NCBI GenBank assembly: GCA_963702995.1
Contig: OY969783.1
Location: forward strand, 1,364,001 to 1,428,000
Source of the DNA: MFD04580-c1 sp963702995
GTDB taxonomy: Bacteria; Planctomycetota; Phycisphaerae; Tepidisphaerales; Tepidisphaeraceae
Direction of reading: 5' to 3'
DNA length: 64,000 bases
The notes under the pieces were generated by a model. The model was not told where the DNA came from. It did no database searches and was given only the letters and a program-made list of their open reading frames with translations. The translations under genes were made by a program, and so were the position numbers. Below are positions 17,187 through 30,696 of the stretch, one piece after another; position 1 is the first letter of the stretch, and each line of letters opens with the position of its first letter.

Positions 17187-20100
17187 GTCGCCCCCCGCGC
17201 GGGGGCGTGGATTGAAACAAACAGTGGGGTGAGTGGCAGGCGATCAGCGGCGTCGCCCCCCGCGCGGGGGCGTGGATTGAAACTGGTCGGCGCGCGTCAA
17301 GCGGATGGCGCCGGCGGTCGCCCCCCGCGCGGGGGCGTGGATTGAAACGAAGACACGCCGTGCCTAGCGGCCCTGTCCACAGTCGCCCCCCGCGCGGGGG
17401 CGTGGATTGAAACACGCGAGCTACGGCATGCTTGGGGGCGGGAGATAGTCGCCCCCCGCGCGGGGGCGTGGATTGAAACTCGGTCCAGGTCGATGGTTTC
17501 GGATGTGACGGTGGTCGCCCCCCGCGCGGGGGCGTGGATTGAAACAATGCACACCCCCCTCGACCGCGGCCGGCGTGAGTCGCCCCCCGCGCGGGGGCGT
17601 GGATTGAAACGATCAACGCAAGGAGGCTTCAGTGCTCGTCTTGTCGCCCCCCGCGCGGGGGCGTGGATTGAAACCATCACGAGTTCCAACATGTCGAGGG
17701 AGTCCAACGTCGCCCCCCGCGCGGGGGCGTGGATTGAAACCGCACACCCTTTGCCCCCTCGCGACGAGTGCCGTCGCCCCCCGCGCGGGGGCGTGGATTG
17801 AAACCGACGATCAGACGGAAGCCCGCGCCCGCTGGGGCGTCGCCCCCCGCGCGGGGGCGTGGATTGAAACTTGATCGCCTCAACAATTCGGCATTCCCCG
17901 CCGAGTCGCCCCCCGCGCGGGGGCGTGGATTGAAACTTTATTCGGAGCACGCCGGAAGACCGGAAGGCCCGTCGCCCCCCGCGCGGGGGCGTGGATTGAA
18001 ACGCAGAGGCACTGGCATCGGCTCATGCAGGGCGACGTCGCCCCCCGCGCGGGGGCGTGGATTGAAACGAGTTTTTCGACGGACACTTCGACGACGCCGG
18101 GGTCGCCCCCCGCGCGGGGGCGTGGATTGAAACCAAAGGCAGGCCGTGCGGCCCGTCTACTACACCGTCGCCCCCCGCGCGGGGCGTGGATTGAAACCGC
18201 GCCTTGACCGGCCGCCCGTATTACCGGGACGTCGCCCCCCGCGCGGGGGCGTGGATTGAAACACCTTTTCGTCCATTCCAGGTGGCCGCCGAGCACGTCG
18301 CCCCCCGCGCGGGGGCGTGGATTGAAACCAAAATGGGAAGTGGCGGCCCAGCTCCGCCATGGGTCGCCCCCCGCGCGGGGGCGTGGATTGAAACTATAAC
18401 GCCCGTTGGTATGAGTACACCGGGACGACGGTCGCCCCCCGCGCGGGGGCGTGGATTGAAACCACAAGGCGGCCATGACCGCCATGTTCCGGTTGTCGCC
18501 CCCCGCGCGGGGGCGTGGATTGAAACTACCTCCGGCTCAAGAACGCCGCGTTCCCGAAGTCGCCCCCCGCGCGGGGGCGTGGATTGAAACTGGCGGATCG
18601 TCAGCGGTCAGGGGCCGGGGGCCGGTCGCCCCCCGCGCGGGGGCGTGGATTGAAACGATCGTTTGGGCCTGTCCGCCTCCACCCTCGCCGGGTCGCCCCC
18701 CGCGCGGGGGCGTGGATTGAAACTGCTTGGAATAAGACAGGGTCGATAGATACAGGGTCGCCCCCCGCGCGGGGGCGTGGATTGAAACGCTTTGCGGCAT
18801 TGGCCGTCAAAATCTCAAAAATGTCGCCCCCCGCGCGGGGGCGTGGATTGAAACTCGAAAGCTTCATTGGGCGTAGCGCCGGTCCCGAGTCGCCCCCCGC
18901 GCGGGGGCGTGGATTGAAACGTGGCCCCAGCTCGAACGGGACACCGGGGAAAACGTCGCCCCCCGCGCGGGGGCGTGGATTGAAACTTTTCATTCGCTCA
19001 AGTCATGGAGTCCGACCGAGTCGCCCCCCGCGCGGGGGCGTGGATTGAAACCGTCACCCGATCCTTCCGCGAGGCAAAGGACGGGTCGCCCCCCGCGCGG
19101 GGGCGTGGATTGAAACCGAGGGCGGCGGACGGGGTGGCGCTCGCGGCGCGTCGCCCCCCGCGCGGGGGCGTGGATTGAAACATTTCATAGTCTGTGCCGC
19201 AGTGGTAGGAGCTGGTCGCCCCCCGCGCGGGGGCGTGGATTGAAACATAAAAATGCCCGACAAGCCACTTGATCGCCTGGTCGCCCCCCGCGCGGGGGCG
19301 TGGATTGAAACTTGGGGACCGTGATCTTCCCCGCCGGGATGTTGCGTCGCCCCCCGCGCGGGGGCGTGGATTGAAACATGGCGGCCGCCTTGATCCCGTC
19401 CCAATTGGACAGTCGCCCCCCGCGCGGGGGCGTGGATTGAAACCGCGAGAAGACCGGTATCGCCGCGACTCGACTCGTCGCCCCCCGCGCGGGGGCGTGG
19501 ATTGAAACGAGGAAGGCGATCGCGATCGTCGCACCGGTCAGAGTCGCCCCCCGCGCGGGGGCGTGGATTGAAACTCGACTAAAGGGCGCGCCGGGTGTCG
19601 GATCGCGTGTCGCCCCCCGCGCGGGGGCGTGGATTGAAACACCAAAAGCCCTGCATGGTCGAATTAAAAGTTCGTCGCCCCCCGCGCGGGGGCGTGGATT
19701 GAAACCGCCCGCGCCCTCGCCGTCCGCCAGCCCTGGGCGGTCGCCCCCCGCGCGGGGGCGTGGATTGAAACGCCGACGCCGCCGCCGGTGTGACGGCCAC
19801 CCTGAGTCGCCCCCCGCGCGGGGGCGTGGATTGAAACTTGGGACCGTCATTAGCGCGGCCGGGACCATCATGTCGCCCCCCGCGCGGGGGCGTGGATTGA
19901 AACCGGCGGTGCGGCGGTAGGCGTCGTTCGTGTCGCGGTCGCCCCCCGCGCGGGGGCGTGGATTGAAACGTCTGGGGCCAGGTGCAAAGCGAGCTACTTA
20001 AAGTCGCCCCCCGCGCGGGGGCGTGGATTGAAACGATACGGCCGCCGATCCGCCGGGCGCGCTGGTCGTCGCCCCCCGCGCGGGGGCGTGGATTGAAACA

Positions 20101-22777
20101 CCTCGTAGGTGGTGCCCATCTGGTACCCGTTCCGTCGCCCCCCGCGCGGGGGCGTGGATTGAAACCCGTGCCGCCGATGACCAGGTTGCGCCGGACGTGT
20201 CGCCCCCCGCGCGGGGGCGTGGATTGAAACCACCAGGATCCGGTCAGTCTGCACTTCGCCGCGTCGCCCCCCGCGCGGGGGCGTGGATTGAAACTCGCGG
20301 GCGTGGAGGTTGTCGAGCAGCGCCGCGGGTCGCCCCCCGCGCGGGGGCGTGGATTGAAACTGGCGTGCGCCGGTGGCCATGTCGCCGCCGGAGCGTCGCC
20401 CCCCGCGCGGGGGCGTGGATTGAAACCGCAGTTGTGTCTATCGGATCACGTTATTGGACGTCGCCCCCCGCGCGGGGGCGTGGATTGAAACTTCGTCGGC
20501 CTCGCCGGTTTCGGGATCGACCAGGTCGCCCCCCGCGCGGGGGCGTGGATTGAAACAGCCCCGCCTCCTCCGCCCGAATGAACCGCAGCGCGTCGCCCCC
20601 CGCGCGGGGGCGTGGATTGAAACAGCCTTTGACTCAGTCCTCGGCGTCGGTTGGCTGGTCGCCCCCCGCGCGGGGGCGTGGATTGAAACTTCCCAGACCT
20701 GGCCGAGAAGCTCGAAGGCATCGTCGCCCCCCGCGCGGGGGCGTGGATTGAAACCCTTGGCGAAGTGCTTGCAGATCAGCTCGGCCGGTCGCCCCCCGCG
20801 CGGGGGCGTGGATTGAAACACTGGTCTACTTGCCGCGCTTTTCGGATCGTTCGTCGCCCCCCGCGCGGGGGCGTGGATTGAAACTCTGGAGGCGTCAAGC
20901 CGAGCGACTCGCAAAACGTCGCCCCCCGCGCGGGGGCGTGGATTGAAACGCGACCCCTTTGGGGATGAAGTTAAGGTCGCCATGTCGCCCCCCGCGCGGG
21001 GGCGTGGATTGAAACGTCTGGGGCCAGGTGCAAAGCGAGCTACTTAAAGTCGCCCCCCGCGCGGGGGCGTGGATTGAAACGTTGACGCGATATACGCTCA
21101 ATCGATTCTGGATGTCGCCCCCCGCGCGGGGGCGTGGATTGAAACTCGACGCTCCCTGACGTCGTCGCCTCCATCCGGTCGCCCCCCGCGCGGGGGCGTG
21201 GATTGAAACTGGGAATGACATGCTAAACAATGCCCGCGTGAAGTCGCCCCCCGCGCGGGGGCGTGGATTGAAACTCATTGAAGACCAGGTCGGTGTAGAC
21301 GATCTGGGTCGCCCCCCGCGCGGGGGCGTGGATTGAAACCAACTGTGCCGCGATGGCATTTAATGGGCTTGCGTCGCCCCCCGCGCGGGGGCGTGGATTG
21401 AAACTTTTACCTGAACGTCGATTACATCCATTTCCCACGGTCGCCCCCCGCGCGGGGGCGTGGATTGAAACTATTATGCCCAACTGACTCCCGCTGCTCC
21501 CGTGGTCGCCCCCCGCGCGGGGGCGTGGATTGAAACGGTTGAGTCAGCCCAAAACGATGTTGAAAACTCCGTCGCCCCCCGCGCGGGGGCGTGGATTGAA
21601 ACTGGCCACGGTCCCCTCATCGGGGACGCCGACGCGTCGCCCCCCGCGCGGGGCGTGGATTGAAACACCGCATCCACGCCCGCCGGATCCGGCGGCGCAT
21701 CGTCGCCCCCCGCGCGGGGGCGTGGATTGAAACAGCCTTTGATTTCACGCCAGCTTGGCGATCGGCAGTCGCCCCCCGCGCGGGGCGTGGATTGAAACAT
21801 GAAGCGGCTCAGCTTCATCGAGGTGGACGGCGTCGCCCCCCGCGCGGGGGCGTGGATTGAAACCAGGACAAACTGATTCGCGTGCCGGCGATCGACGGTC
21901 GCCCCCCGCGCGGGGGCGTGGATTGAAACGCGAGGAACCGCACCTGCTTGCCGTGCGAGAAGGTCGCCCCCCGCGCGGGGGCGTGGATTGAAACCACAGT
22001 GAAATCCCCGACGCGCCGGACGACGAGACGTCGCCCCCCGCGCGGGGGCGTGGATTGAAACCGATCGTCTGGCTTAAGTATGGTCGCGCGACAAAGTCGC
22101 CCCCCGCGCGGGGGCGTGGATTGAAACGGACTGCTGGGGCGGTTCGCGATCGTGGAGGGGGTCGCCCCCGCGCGGGGGCGTGGATTGAAACGTGGAGAAG
22201 AAACTCGGCGCTCCGACCACTGAAGGTCGCCCCCCGCGCGGGGGCGTGGATTGAAACTCGCGTTAAGACGAGCACTGAAGCCTCCTTGCGTGTCGCCCCC
22301 CGCGCGGGGGCGTGGATTGAAACTTGACGGTGTAAGTCCACGACGCTGGTGAGCTAGTCGCCCCCCGCGCGGGGGCGTGGATTGAAACGGTAATCTGCGC
22401 GCCGCCGATCGCGATGTACTGGTCGCCCCCCGCGCGGGGGCGTGGATTGAAACGAGACGGAGCGCGTCACGTACCGCCCCGCGGACGTCGCCCCCCGCGC
22501 AGGCGCGTGGATTGAAACTCCCAGGGCCGACACGTCCGGCGCATGCAGCGGTCGCCCCCCGCGCGGGGGCGTGGATTGAAACCTAGTCGATCGAGCGGTG
22601 GACGGAGTGGCCGGCGGTCGCCCCCCGCGCGGGGGCGTGGATTGAAACCGCGCCCGAAGACGGAGATTGAGCGGGCGGCCGGTCGCCCCCCGCGCGGGGG
22701 CGTGGATTGAAACTGCGATCTGGCGGTGCCATGTTGATGCCCAGCGTCGCCCCCCGCGCGGGGGCGTGGATTGAAAC

Positions 22778-22942
22778 GGGAGAATGAGCTGGTCGAGAAG
22801 GTCCGTCTGGCGTCGCCCCCCGCGCGGGGGCGTGGATTGAAACGGGAGGACGAGCTGGTCGAGAAGGTCTGTCTGGGTCGCCCCCCGCGCGGGGGCGTGG
22901 ATTGAAACTTCATCCCCGCCTGGATCAACTGCACCGGGTTGA
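22778..22942 (+). repeat. Near-identical spacer pair plus the first copy of a two-spacer block
   Basis: Spacers 22778-22811 (GGGAGAATGAGCTGG...) and 22844-22876 (GGGAGGACGAGCTGG...) differ at three positions over 33 bases. The second, together with the next spacer at 22909-22942 (TTCATCCCCGCCTGG...), recurs exactly at 24084-24116 and 24149-24182, about 1,240 bases downstream. Confidence 0.9.
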
Positions 22943-23562
22943 GTCGCCCCCCGCGCGGGGGCGTGGATTGAAACGGCCACGACGGCGTCGGCCTTGTAGC
23001 GGTCATAGTCGCCCCCCGCGCGGGGGCGTGGATTGAAACAGGGCGAGCGCGAAGGCGGGGCTCGACGCGATCGTCGCCCCCCGCGCGGGGGCGTGGATTG
23101 AAACCATTTGCGGATGACCGCTGCGCCGGGACAGCAAGTCGCCCCCCGCGCGGGGGCGTGGATTGAAACGAGTAGGTGATCGTCAGCCACGGGCGGCCGT
23201 CCGGTCGCCCCCCGCGCGGGGGCGTGGATTGAAACGGCGATCGGGATCCGATCGGCGGCGGCCCGGCGCGTCGCCCCCCGCGCGGGGGCGTGGATTGAAA
23301 CGCGTTGATGAGTGCCATAACGCTGTCGCGGCTCGTCGCCCCCCGCGCGGGGGCGTGGATTGAAACCAGGATCGCGGCATAAGTTGGCCCCACCCCCTCG
23401 TCGCCCCCCGCGCGGGGGCGTGGATTGAAACATGTCCACCTGAACAACATGTCGCCACGTCAGGCGGTCGCCCCCCGCGCGGGGGCGTGGATTGAAACAT
23501 CCTTCCCCAAAGAAATGCCCGACTCCCCAAGTCGCCCCCCGCGCGGGGGCGTGGATTGAAAC

Positions 23563-23660
23563 ATTTTGTAGGTTGTGCTACTCATCAGAAAAGCCGTCGC
23601 CCCCCGCGCGGGGGCGTGGATTGAAACATTTTGTAGGTTGTGCTACTCATCAGAAAAGCC
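23563..23660 (+). repeat. Tandem duplicated spacer
   Basis: Two adjacent 33-base spacers, 23563-23595 and 23628-23660, are identical (ATTTTGTAGGTTGTGC...). A single repeat lies between them. A second such pair occurs at 24411-24443 and 24476-24508 (TCGGATTTGAGTTGG...). Confidence 0.92.
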
Positions 23661-26600
23661 GTCGCCCCCCGCGCGGGGGCGTGGATTGAAACACATCGGC
23701 GTCCGCCAAGGCGGTGATGCCCGCGGTCGCCCCCGCGCGGGGGCGTGGATTGAAACTTATTCCGACTCCCCCCCGGGTGCCGGCCGCAAGTCGCCCCCCG
23801 CGCGGGGGCGTGGATTGAAACACGCCGATCTACGTAGGTTTGAGCCGCTTGAACGGTCGCCCCCCGCGCGGGGGCGTGGATTGAAACCCGACCCCGTCGG
23901 CTCAACCGCGATGCACGTGGCGTCGCCCCCCGCGCGGGGGCGTGGATTGAAACGTCGTTGACGTAATCGTTGCGGGCCACGAACGCCGTCGCCCCCCGCG
24001 CGGGGGCGTGGATTGAAACTGCCAACGTACGAATCGTGGAACTTGTCGGGCGTCGCCCCCCGCGCGGGGGCGTGGATTGAAACGGGAGGACGAGCTGGTC
24101 GAGAAGGTCTGTCTGGGTCGCCCCCCGCGCGGGGGCGTGGATTGAAACTTCATCCCCGCCTGGATCAACTGCACCGGGTTGAGTCGCCCCCCGCGCGGGG
24201 GCGTGGATTGAAACTACGAAGCGGCCGTCAAGATCAAACAACACGACGTCGCCCCCCGCGCGGGGGCGTGGATTGAAACCGTCGAAACGCCCGGGGTCTT
24301 CGCCCGCGTCGTCGTCGCCCCCCGCGCGGGGGCGTGGATTGAAACTGTCGAGCATCCAATGGGTCCGCGTTGCCCCCTGTCGCCCCCCGCGCGGGGGCGT
24401 GGATTGAAACTCGGATTTGAGTTGGACGATCTTCATATCGCTCGTCGCCCCCCGCGCGGGGGCGTGGATTGAAACTCGGATTTGAGTTGGACGATCTTCA
24501 TATCGCTCGTCGCCCCCCGCGCGGGGGCGTGGATTGAAACCTTCGATGATCTTGTGCTGGGCCGCCCCCGTCGGTCGCCCCCCGCGCGGGGGCGTGGATT
24601 GAAACTGCCGACGCCGCAACAGCCGCCGGCGGACGCCGTCGCCCCCCGCGCGGGGGCGTGGATTGAAACAAATTACGCGAACAATGGTTAGGCGAGGCAG
24701 CTGTCGCCCCCCGCGCGGGGGCGTGGATTGAAACTATAGCCTATTGCCGCACCTCTCTCCCCGCCGCGTTGCCCCCCGCGCGGGGGCGTGGATTGAAACT
24801 AATTTGGTGGAGAAGTGGAGACAGACGAAGACGTGTCGCCCCCCGCGCGGGGGCGTGGATTGAAACTGCGCGTCGCTGGCCGATGTCTTCGAGCATCCGG
24901 TCGCCCCCCGCGCGGGGGCGTGGATTGAAACTTCGGAGTGTGTACGCTTGCAACCTTACAGGAGGTCGCCCCCCGCGCGGGGGCGTGGATTGAAACGCTT
25001 TATGATCTCTCCTCCCCTCGCCATCCCCGCGTCGCCCCCCGCGCGGGGGCGTGGATTGAAACATCACGAGCACCTTGTTTTCGTTGTCGGCGCCGACGGT
25101 CGCCCCCCGCGCGGGGGCGTGGATTGAAACCCGAGAAGCGGTCTCCAGCTTCCGGAGCCGGTCGTCGCCCCCCGCGCGGGGGCGTGGATTGAAACACCGC
25201 CGCCGCCCGGGACGGAAGCTGTCTCCGGTCGCCCCCCGCGCAGGGGCGTGGATTGAAACGTGGACCGCGGCGGCGTAAGAGACGTTGAAGCCGAGTCGCC
25301 CCCCGCGCGGGGCGTGGATTGAAACCTGCGGAGCTGCGTGATCACAAAATCAAAGTAGGTCGCCCCCCGCGCGGGGGCGTGGATTGAAACCAGCCGCCGC
25401 CGGATGAAGGCGGCGAAGTCGCGTCGCCCCCCGCGCGGGGGCGTGGATTGAAACCGGGGTTTCGCTTGGAGAGTGTGTCGGCGTAGCAAGTCGCCCCCCG
25501 CGCGGGGGCGTGGATTGAAACACGTCGTCGCTTCGCCAGAAGGCGAGCGTTTCGTCGCCCCCCGCGCGGGGGCGTGGATTGAAACGCTCCGTCACGCGCC
25601 AGTGCCTCTTCCCCGTCGTCGCCCCCCGCGCGGGGGCGTGGATTGAAACTATGACGAGCGCCCCCATCTGATGCTCGGCACGTCGCCCCCCGCGCGGGGG
25701 CGTGGATTGAAACCGGCCCTTGTTCAGCGCGGGCCGATCGGCCAGGTGTCGCCCCCCGCGCGGGGGCGTGGATTGAAACTAGGGGCCGGACTGACGCGAC
25801 GAACATCTTCGAGGTCGCCCCCCGCGCGGGGGCGTGGATTGAAACTCAATCGCGATCACGTCCGGCCGACGCTTCCCCGGTCGCCCCCCGCGCGGGGGCG
25901 TGGATTGAAACTCGTCAACCAGCCATCCCAGCATGATCCGCCACCGGTCGCCCCCCGCGCGGGGGCGTGGATTGAAACTCTTCGGAGATTCTTATGGACC
26001 TCAAAGCCCTGGTCGCCCCCCGCGCGGGGGCGTGGATTGAAACATCCTTATGCCCGCTGACTCTACTCAACTCGATTGTCGCCCCCCGCGCGGGGGCGTG
26101 GATTGAAACGATCGTGGCGATCGCTTCGTCGGCCTTGTAGCGGTCGCCCCCCGCGCGGGGGCGTGGATTGAAACTTGGTTTGTGGGCTTACTTTTTCACG
26201 GTGTACGTCGCCCCCCCGCGCGGGGGCGTGGATTGAAACTAAGATTCCTCTGGGCGATTGGTACGAACTTCGTGTCGCCCCCCGCGCGGGGGCGTGGATT
26301 GAAACCAGACACGCTTGCCGGCAAGCGTGCCGCAGATCGTCGCCCCCCGCGCGGGGGCGTGGATTGAAACGACCGATGCCAAGTTGATCTTATGCGACGT
26401 CTCGTCGCCCCCCGCGCGGGGGCGTGGATTGAAACCTCCTGCGGCCCACAGCGCGGCCACGGACGGATGCAGTCGCCCCCCGCGCGGGGGCGTGGATTAA
26501 AACACGGCGTCGGCGCGGCGGGCCGGGTGGCCGGTGGTCGCCCCCCGCGCGGGGGCGTGGATTGAAACATCCACTCGCCGGCCGAGGCGCGGGCCGTGAC

Positions 26601-29600
26601 GGTCGCCCCCCGCGCGGGGGCGTGGATTGAAACGCGGAGCGTCCAGCAAAACGAGGCTTCGGACTGTCGCCCCCCGCGCGGGGGCGTGGATTGAAACATG
26701 AGCCGGTCTGTGTCGCCGGCCAGCCCCTCGAAGTCGCCCCCCGCGCGGGGGCGTGGATTGAAACCAGGCGACGATCAACGCGGCCCACGCGTCGATCCGT
26801 CGCCCCCCGCGCGGGGGCGTGGATTGAAACTTGGGACCGGGTTGAGGGCGTGCCGGGGACGGTGTCGCCCCCCGCGCGGGGGCGTGGATTGAAACGGTTT
26901 CGCTGGGCGGCACGCCCGAGGCTCCGATTGTCGCCCCCCGCGCGGGGGCGTGGATTGAAACTCATCGCTCATCACGGTTCATCCTCCCGGGCCGTCGCCC
27001 CCCGCGCGGGGGCGTGGATTGAAACACGCCAGCTTGGCCACGGGCAACTCCGCCACGGCGTCGCCCCCCGCGCGGGGGCGTGGATTGAAACAAGGTGGCC
27101 GACTACGCGTCGCTGGTCGTGCGGGTCGCCCCCCGCGCGGGGGCGTGGATTGAAACGGTACAGACGCGGAACCATTCCAGCACGGCTTCGCCGTCGCCCC
27201 CCGCGCGGGGGCGTGGATTGAAACTGGCTTCTGCTTTTGATTTGGGCGTTGACCCGGGAGGTCGCCCCCCGCGCGGGGGCGTGGATTGAAACCAGAAGGG
27301 GTCGCAAATCCTGATCGAGGGCCGGCGTCGCCCCCCGCGCGGGGGCGTGGATTGAAACCGCAAGCGAACGCTGGAAAGGATGAGCAATGGCGAGTCGCCC
27401 CCCGCGCGGGGGCGTGGATTGAAACATGGCTTGGCTTGAGGCGTGGCTTTGTCAGCTTGTCGCCCCCCGCGCGGGGGCGTGGATTGAAACCACACCGAAT
27501 AGACAGGCAACTCGAAGCCGGAACGTCGCCCCCCGCGCGGGGGCGTGGATTGAAACTCGACCAAACACGAGTAACACGGCGGCGGCCGCCGGTCGCCCCC
27601 CGCGCGGGGGCGTGGATTGAAACGGGACAGTAGGGCGTGGGCGCTGGGCGGGATGTCGCCCCCGCGCGGGGGCGTGGATTGAAACCCGACAATGTCCTCC
27701 CTCTCCTCCGCCAGCTCGTGTCGCCCCCCGCGCGGGGGCGTGGATTGAAACACCGTTAACATCCCCATCACGGCAGGGCCAACTAGTCGCCCCCCGCGCG
27801 GGGGCGTGGATTGAAACAACATCACGAAAGGGAGGAACCGCGAATGGGTCGGTCGCCCCCCGCGCGGGGGCGTGGATTGAAACCGTCCGACGGCGCTCCG
27901 CCCACGATCAGCGACCAGTCGCCCCCCGCGCGGGGGCGTGGATTGAAACATCCTTCGCCCAATGACGATGCCTCTGACCAAGGTCGCCCCCCGCGCGGGG
28001 GCGTGGATTGAAACCACCGAAGCTCACCAAGCTTTTCAAGCAACGCAAGTCGCCCCCCGCGCGGGGGCGTGGATTGAAACGGCCCAGACCAAAGGCGGAC
28101 ACCCACACGCTGTGTCGCCCCCCGCGCGGGGGCGTGGATTGAAACAGACCACGCCAGCGGCGATGAGCTGCTTCATGGCGTCGCCCCCCGCGCGGGGGCG
28201 TGGATTGAAACTTGCTGTACGTCGGGGCCGCCGAGCCCTTGGTCGTCGCCCCCCGCGCGGGGGCGTGGATTGAAACTGTTGCTTTGTGTTTGTGGCTCGT
28301 TGCTCGTCGTCGCCCCCCGCGCGGGGGCGTGGATTGAAACTGATTCGTTTCTTCCCCGCCCCACGGCGCCAGGTCGCCCCCCGCGCGGGGGCGTGGGTTG
28401 AAACAGCTCGTGCGATTCGACGGGCTCGCGCACAACGAGGTCGCCCCCCGCGCGGGGGCGTGGATTGAAACAATCCTGGCGATCCAATTGGCGTCCGTCC
28501 GGGCTGTCGCCCCCCGCGCGGGGGCGTGGATTGAAACCACTCCAGCGGCCGATACCTCTCCGCCGGCGGCAGTCGCCCCCCGCGCGGGGGCGTGGATTGA
28601 AACAGACGGAGTACAAAAAGAAGATCGGCTCGACCGAGTCGCCCCCCGCGCGGGGGCGTGGATTGAAACATCGGAGATTGGGACGGACACGACGATATTC
28701 CACGTCGCCCCCCGCGCGGGGGCGTGGATTGAAACAAGACCCGCGAACCGATGAACGCGACCACGACCACGTCGCCCCCCGCGCGGGGGCGTGGATTGAA
28801 ACAGCCCACATCCACAGTGCGCCGACCACGCACAACGTCGCCCCCCGCGCGGGGGCGTTGATTGAAACAGGCCGCGCGTCAATTCCTTGCCGATCCCGAC
28901 GTCGCCCCCCGCGCGGGGGCGTGGATTGAAACTGCTTCTCCCATTGGGCGATCAGGTCGGGCAGGGTCGCCCCCCGCGCGGGGGCGTGGATTGAAACATC
29001 ATCTCGCCGAACAACAGCTTGGCCGACCCGTCGCCCCCCGCGCGGGGGCGTGGATTGAAACTTCAACTCGACACCGTACTCATGCACTCGTCAGGGTCGC
29101 CCCCCGCGCGGGGGCGTGGATTGAAACCGTCACGCGGATCGACCGCCGCGGGGTTTCGAGGGTCGCCCCCCGCGCGGGGGCGTGGATTGAAACCACCTAC
29201 CCGCCTAGCGCAAGGCCCGGAGTCGCGGTCGCCCCCCGCGCGGGGGCGTGGATTGAAACCAAGTCGCCCGCGTTGAAATCCCCTGCCGTCGTGTCGCCCC
29301 CCGCGCGGGGGCGTGGATTGAAACCGACAATTTGGCCCAATGATCCTGGACGGCGAGGTCGCCCCCCGCGCGGGGGCGTGGATTGAAACTACCCGTGCAA
29401 GCCCGACATCTTCGAAGCGACCGTCGCCCCCCGCGCGGGGGCGTGGATTGAAACTCGGCAGGACGACTTTGTGAAAAAAGGCGTGCTGTCGCCCCCCGCG
29501 CGGGGGCGTGGATTGAAACAGCGCCAGCGTAGTGGCTTAGTAACTACGACGAGTCGCCCCCCGCGCGGGGGCGTGGATTGAAACGCATCCAGATTCAGGG

Positions 29601-30696
29601 CGGCATTGAGTCGCGCGGTCGCCCCCCGCGCGGGGGCGTGGATTGAAACGCGGCGCGCTTTCCCGCCCGCTCAATCGCCAGATGTCGCCCCCCGCGCGGG
29701 GGCGTGGATTGAAACCGCCCGGCCAGCCGATCCAGTTGAGCACGACAACGTCGCCCCCCGCGCGGGGGCGTGGATTGAAACTCCACGGGCTGCTGGATGC
29801 CGCAGCCCGCTTTGGTCGCCCCCCGCGCGGGGGCGTGGATTGAAACCACCAGCCCTGCGCAAGGCCCTTGGCGAGCGGTGTCGCCCCCCGCGCGGGGCGT
29901 GGATTGAAACCAAGACATATCCCCCGCCTGACTCGCCGTCAACAGTCGCCCCCCGCGCGGGGGCGTGGATTGAAACCGTGAAGGCCGTCGATGAGGACAA
30001 TGCATCGGATGTCGCCCCCCGCGCGGGGGCGTGGATTGAAACTGATCGTCGTGGGCGGCCCGGCGCCGCTCCAAGTGTCGCCCCCCGCGCGGGGGCGTGG
30101 ATTGAAACGGTTGGTCGAGACCCTGCCGCCAAAGCCAGCATGTCGCCCCCCGCGCGGGGGCGTGGATTGAAACATGCTGGAAAGGCTGGGCGACACACTC
30201 ACGGAGTCGCCCCCCGCGCGGGGGCGTGGATTGAAACTGGCTGGCCTCGGGAGCCAGTCGGCGGGCGCGGTCGCCCCCCGCGCGGGGGCGTGGATTGAAA
30301 CCTGGGCGGCCAGCTCGCCTCGGCGGGCGTCGAGTCGCCCCCCGCGCGGGGGCGTGGATTGAAACCGTCCGCATGGAGGCGGGCGGTCGCACAGCCGGGT
30401 CGCCCCCCGCGCGGGGGCGTGGATTGAAACTTTAATTTTGGTCGTCCAAACGGTGGCACGATAGTCGCCCCCCGCGCGGGGGCGTGGATTGAAACGAGTG
30501 AGATTTGTAATTGCCGCCCCACTCGATTGTCGCCCCCCGCGCGGGGGCGTGGATTGAAACTCCTTTTGGCCGCGATTTGCCCTGGCAGGCGTCGCGGCGT
30601 CGCCCCCCGCGCGGGGGCGTGGATTGAAACAGCGCCGTCTACCTGACCAGCAAGCAGGGCACGGGTCGCCCCCCGCGCGGGGGCGTGGATTGAAAC

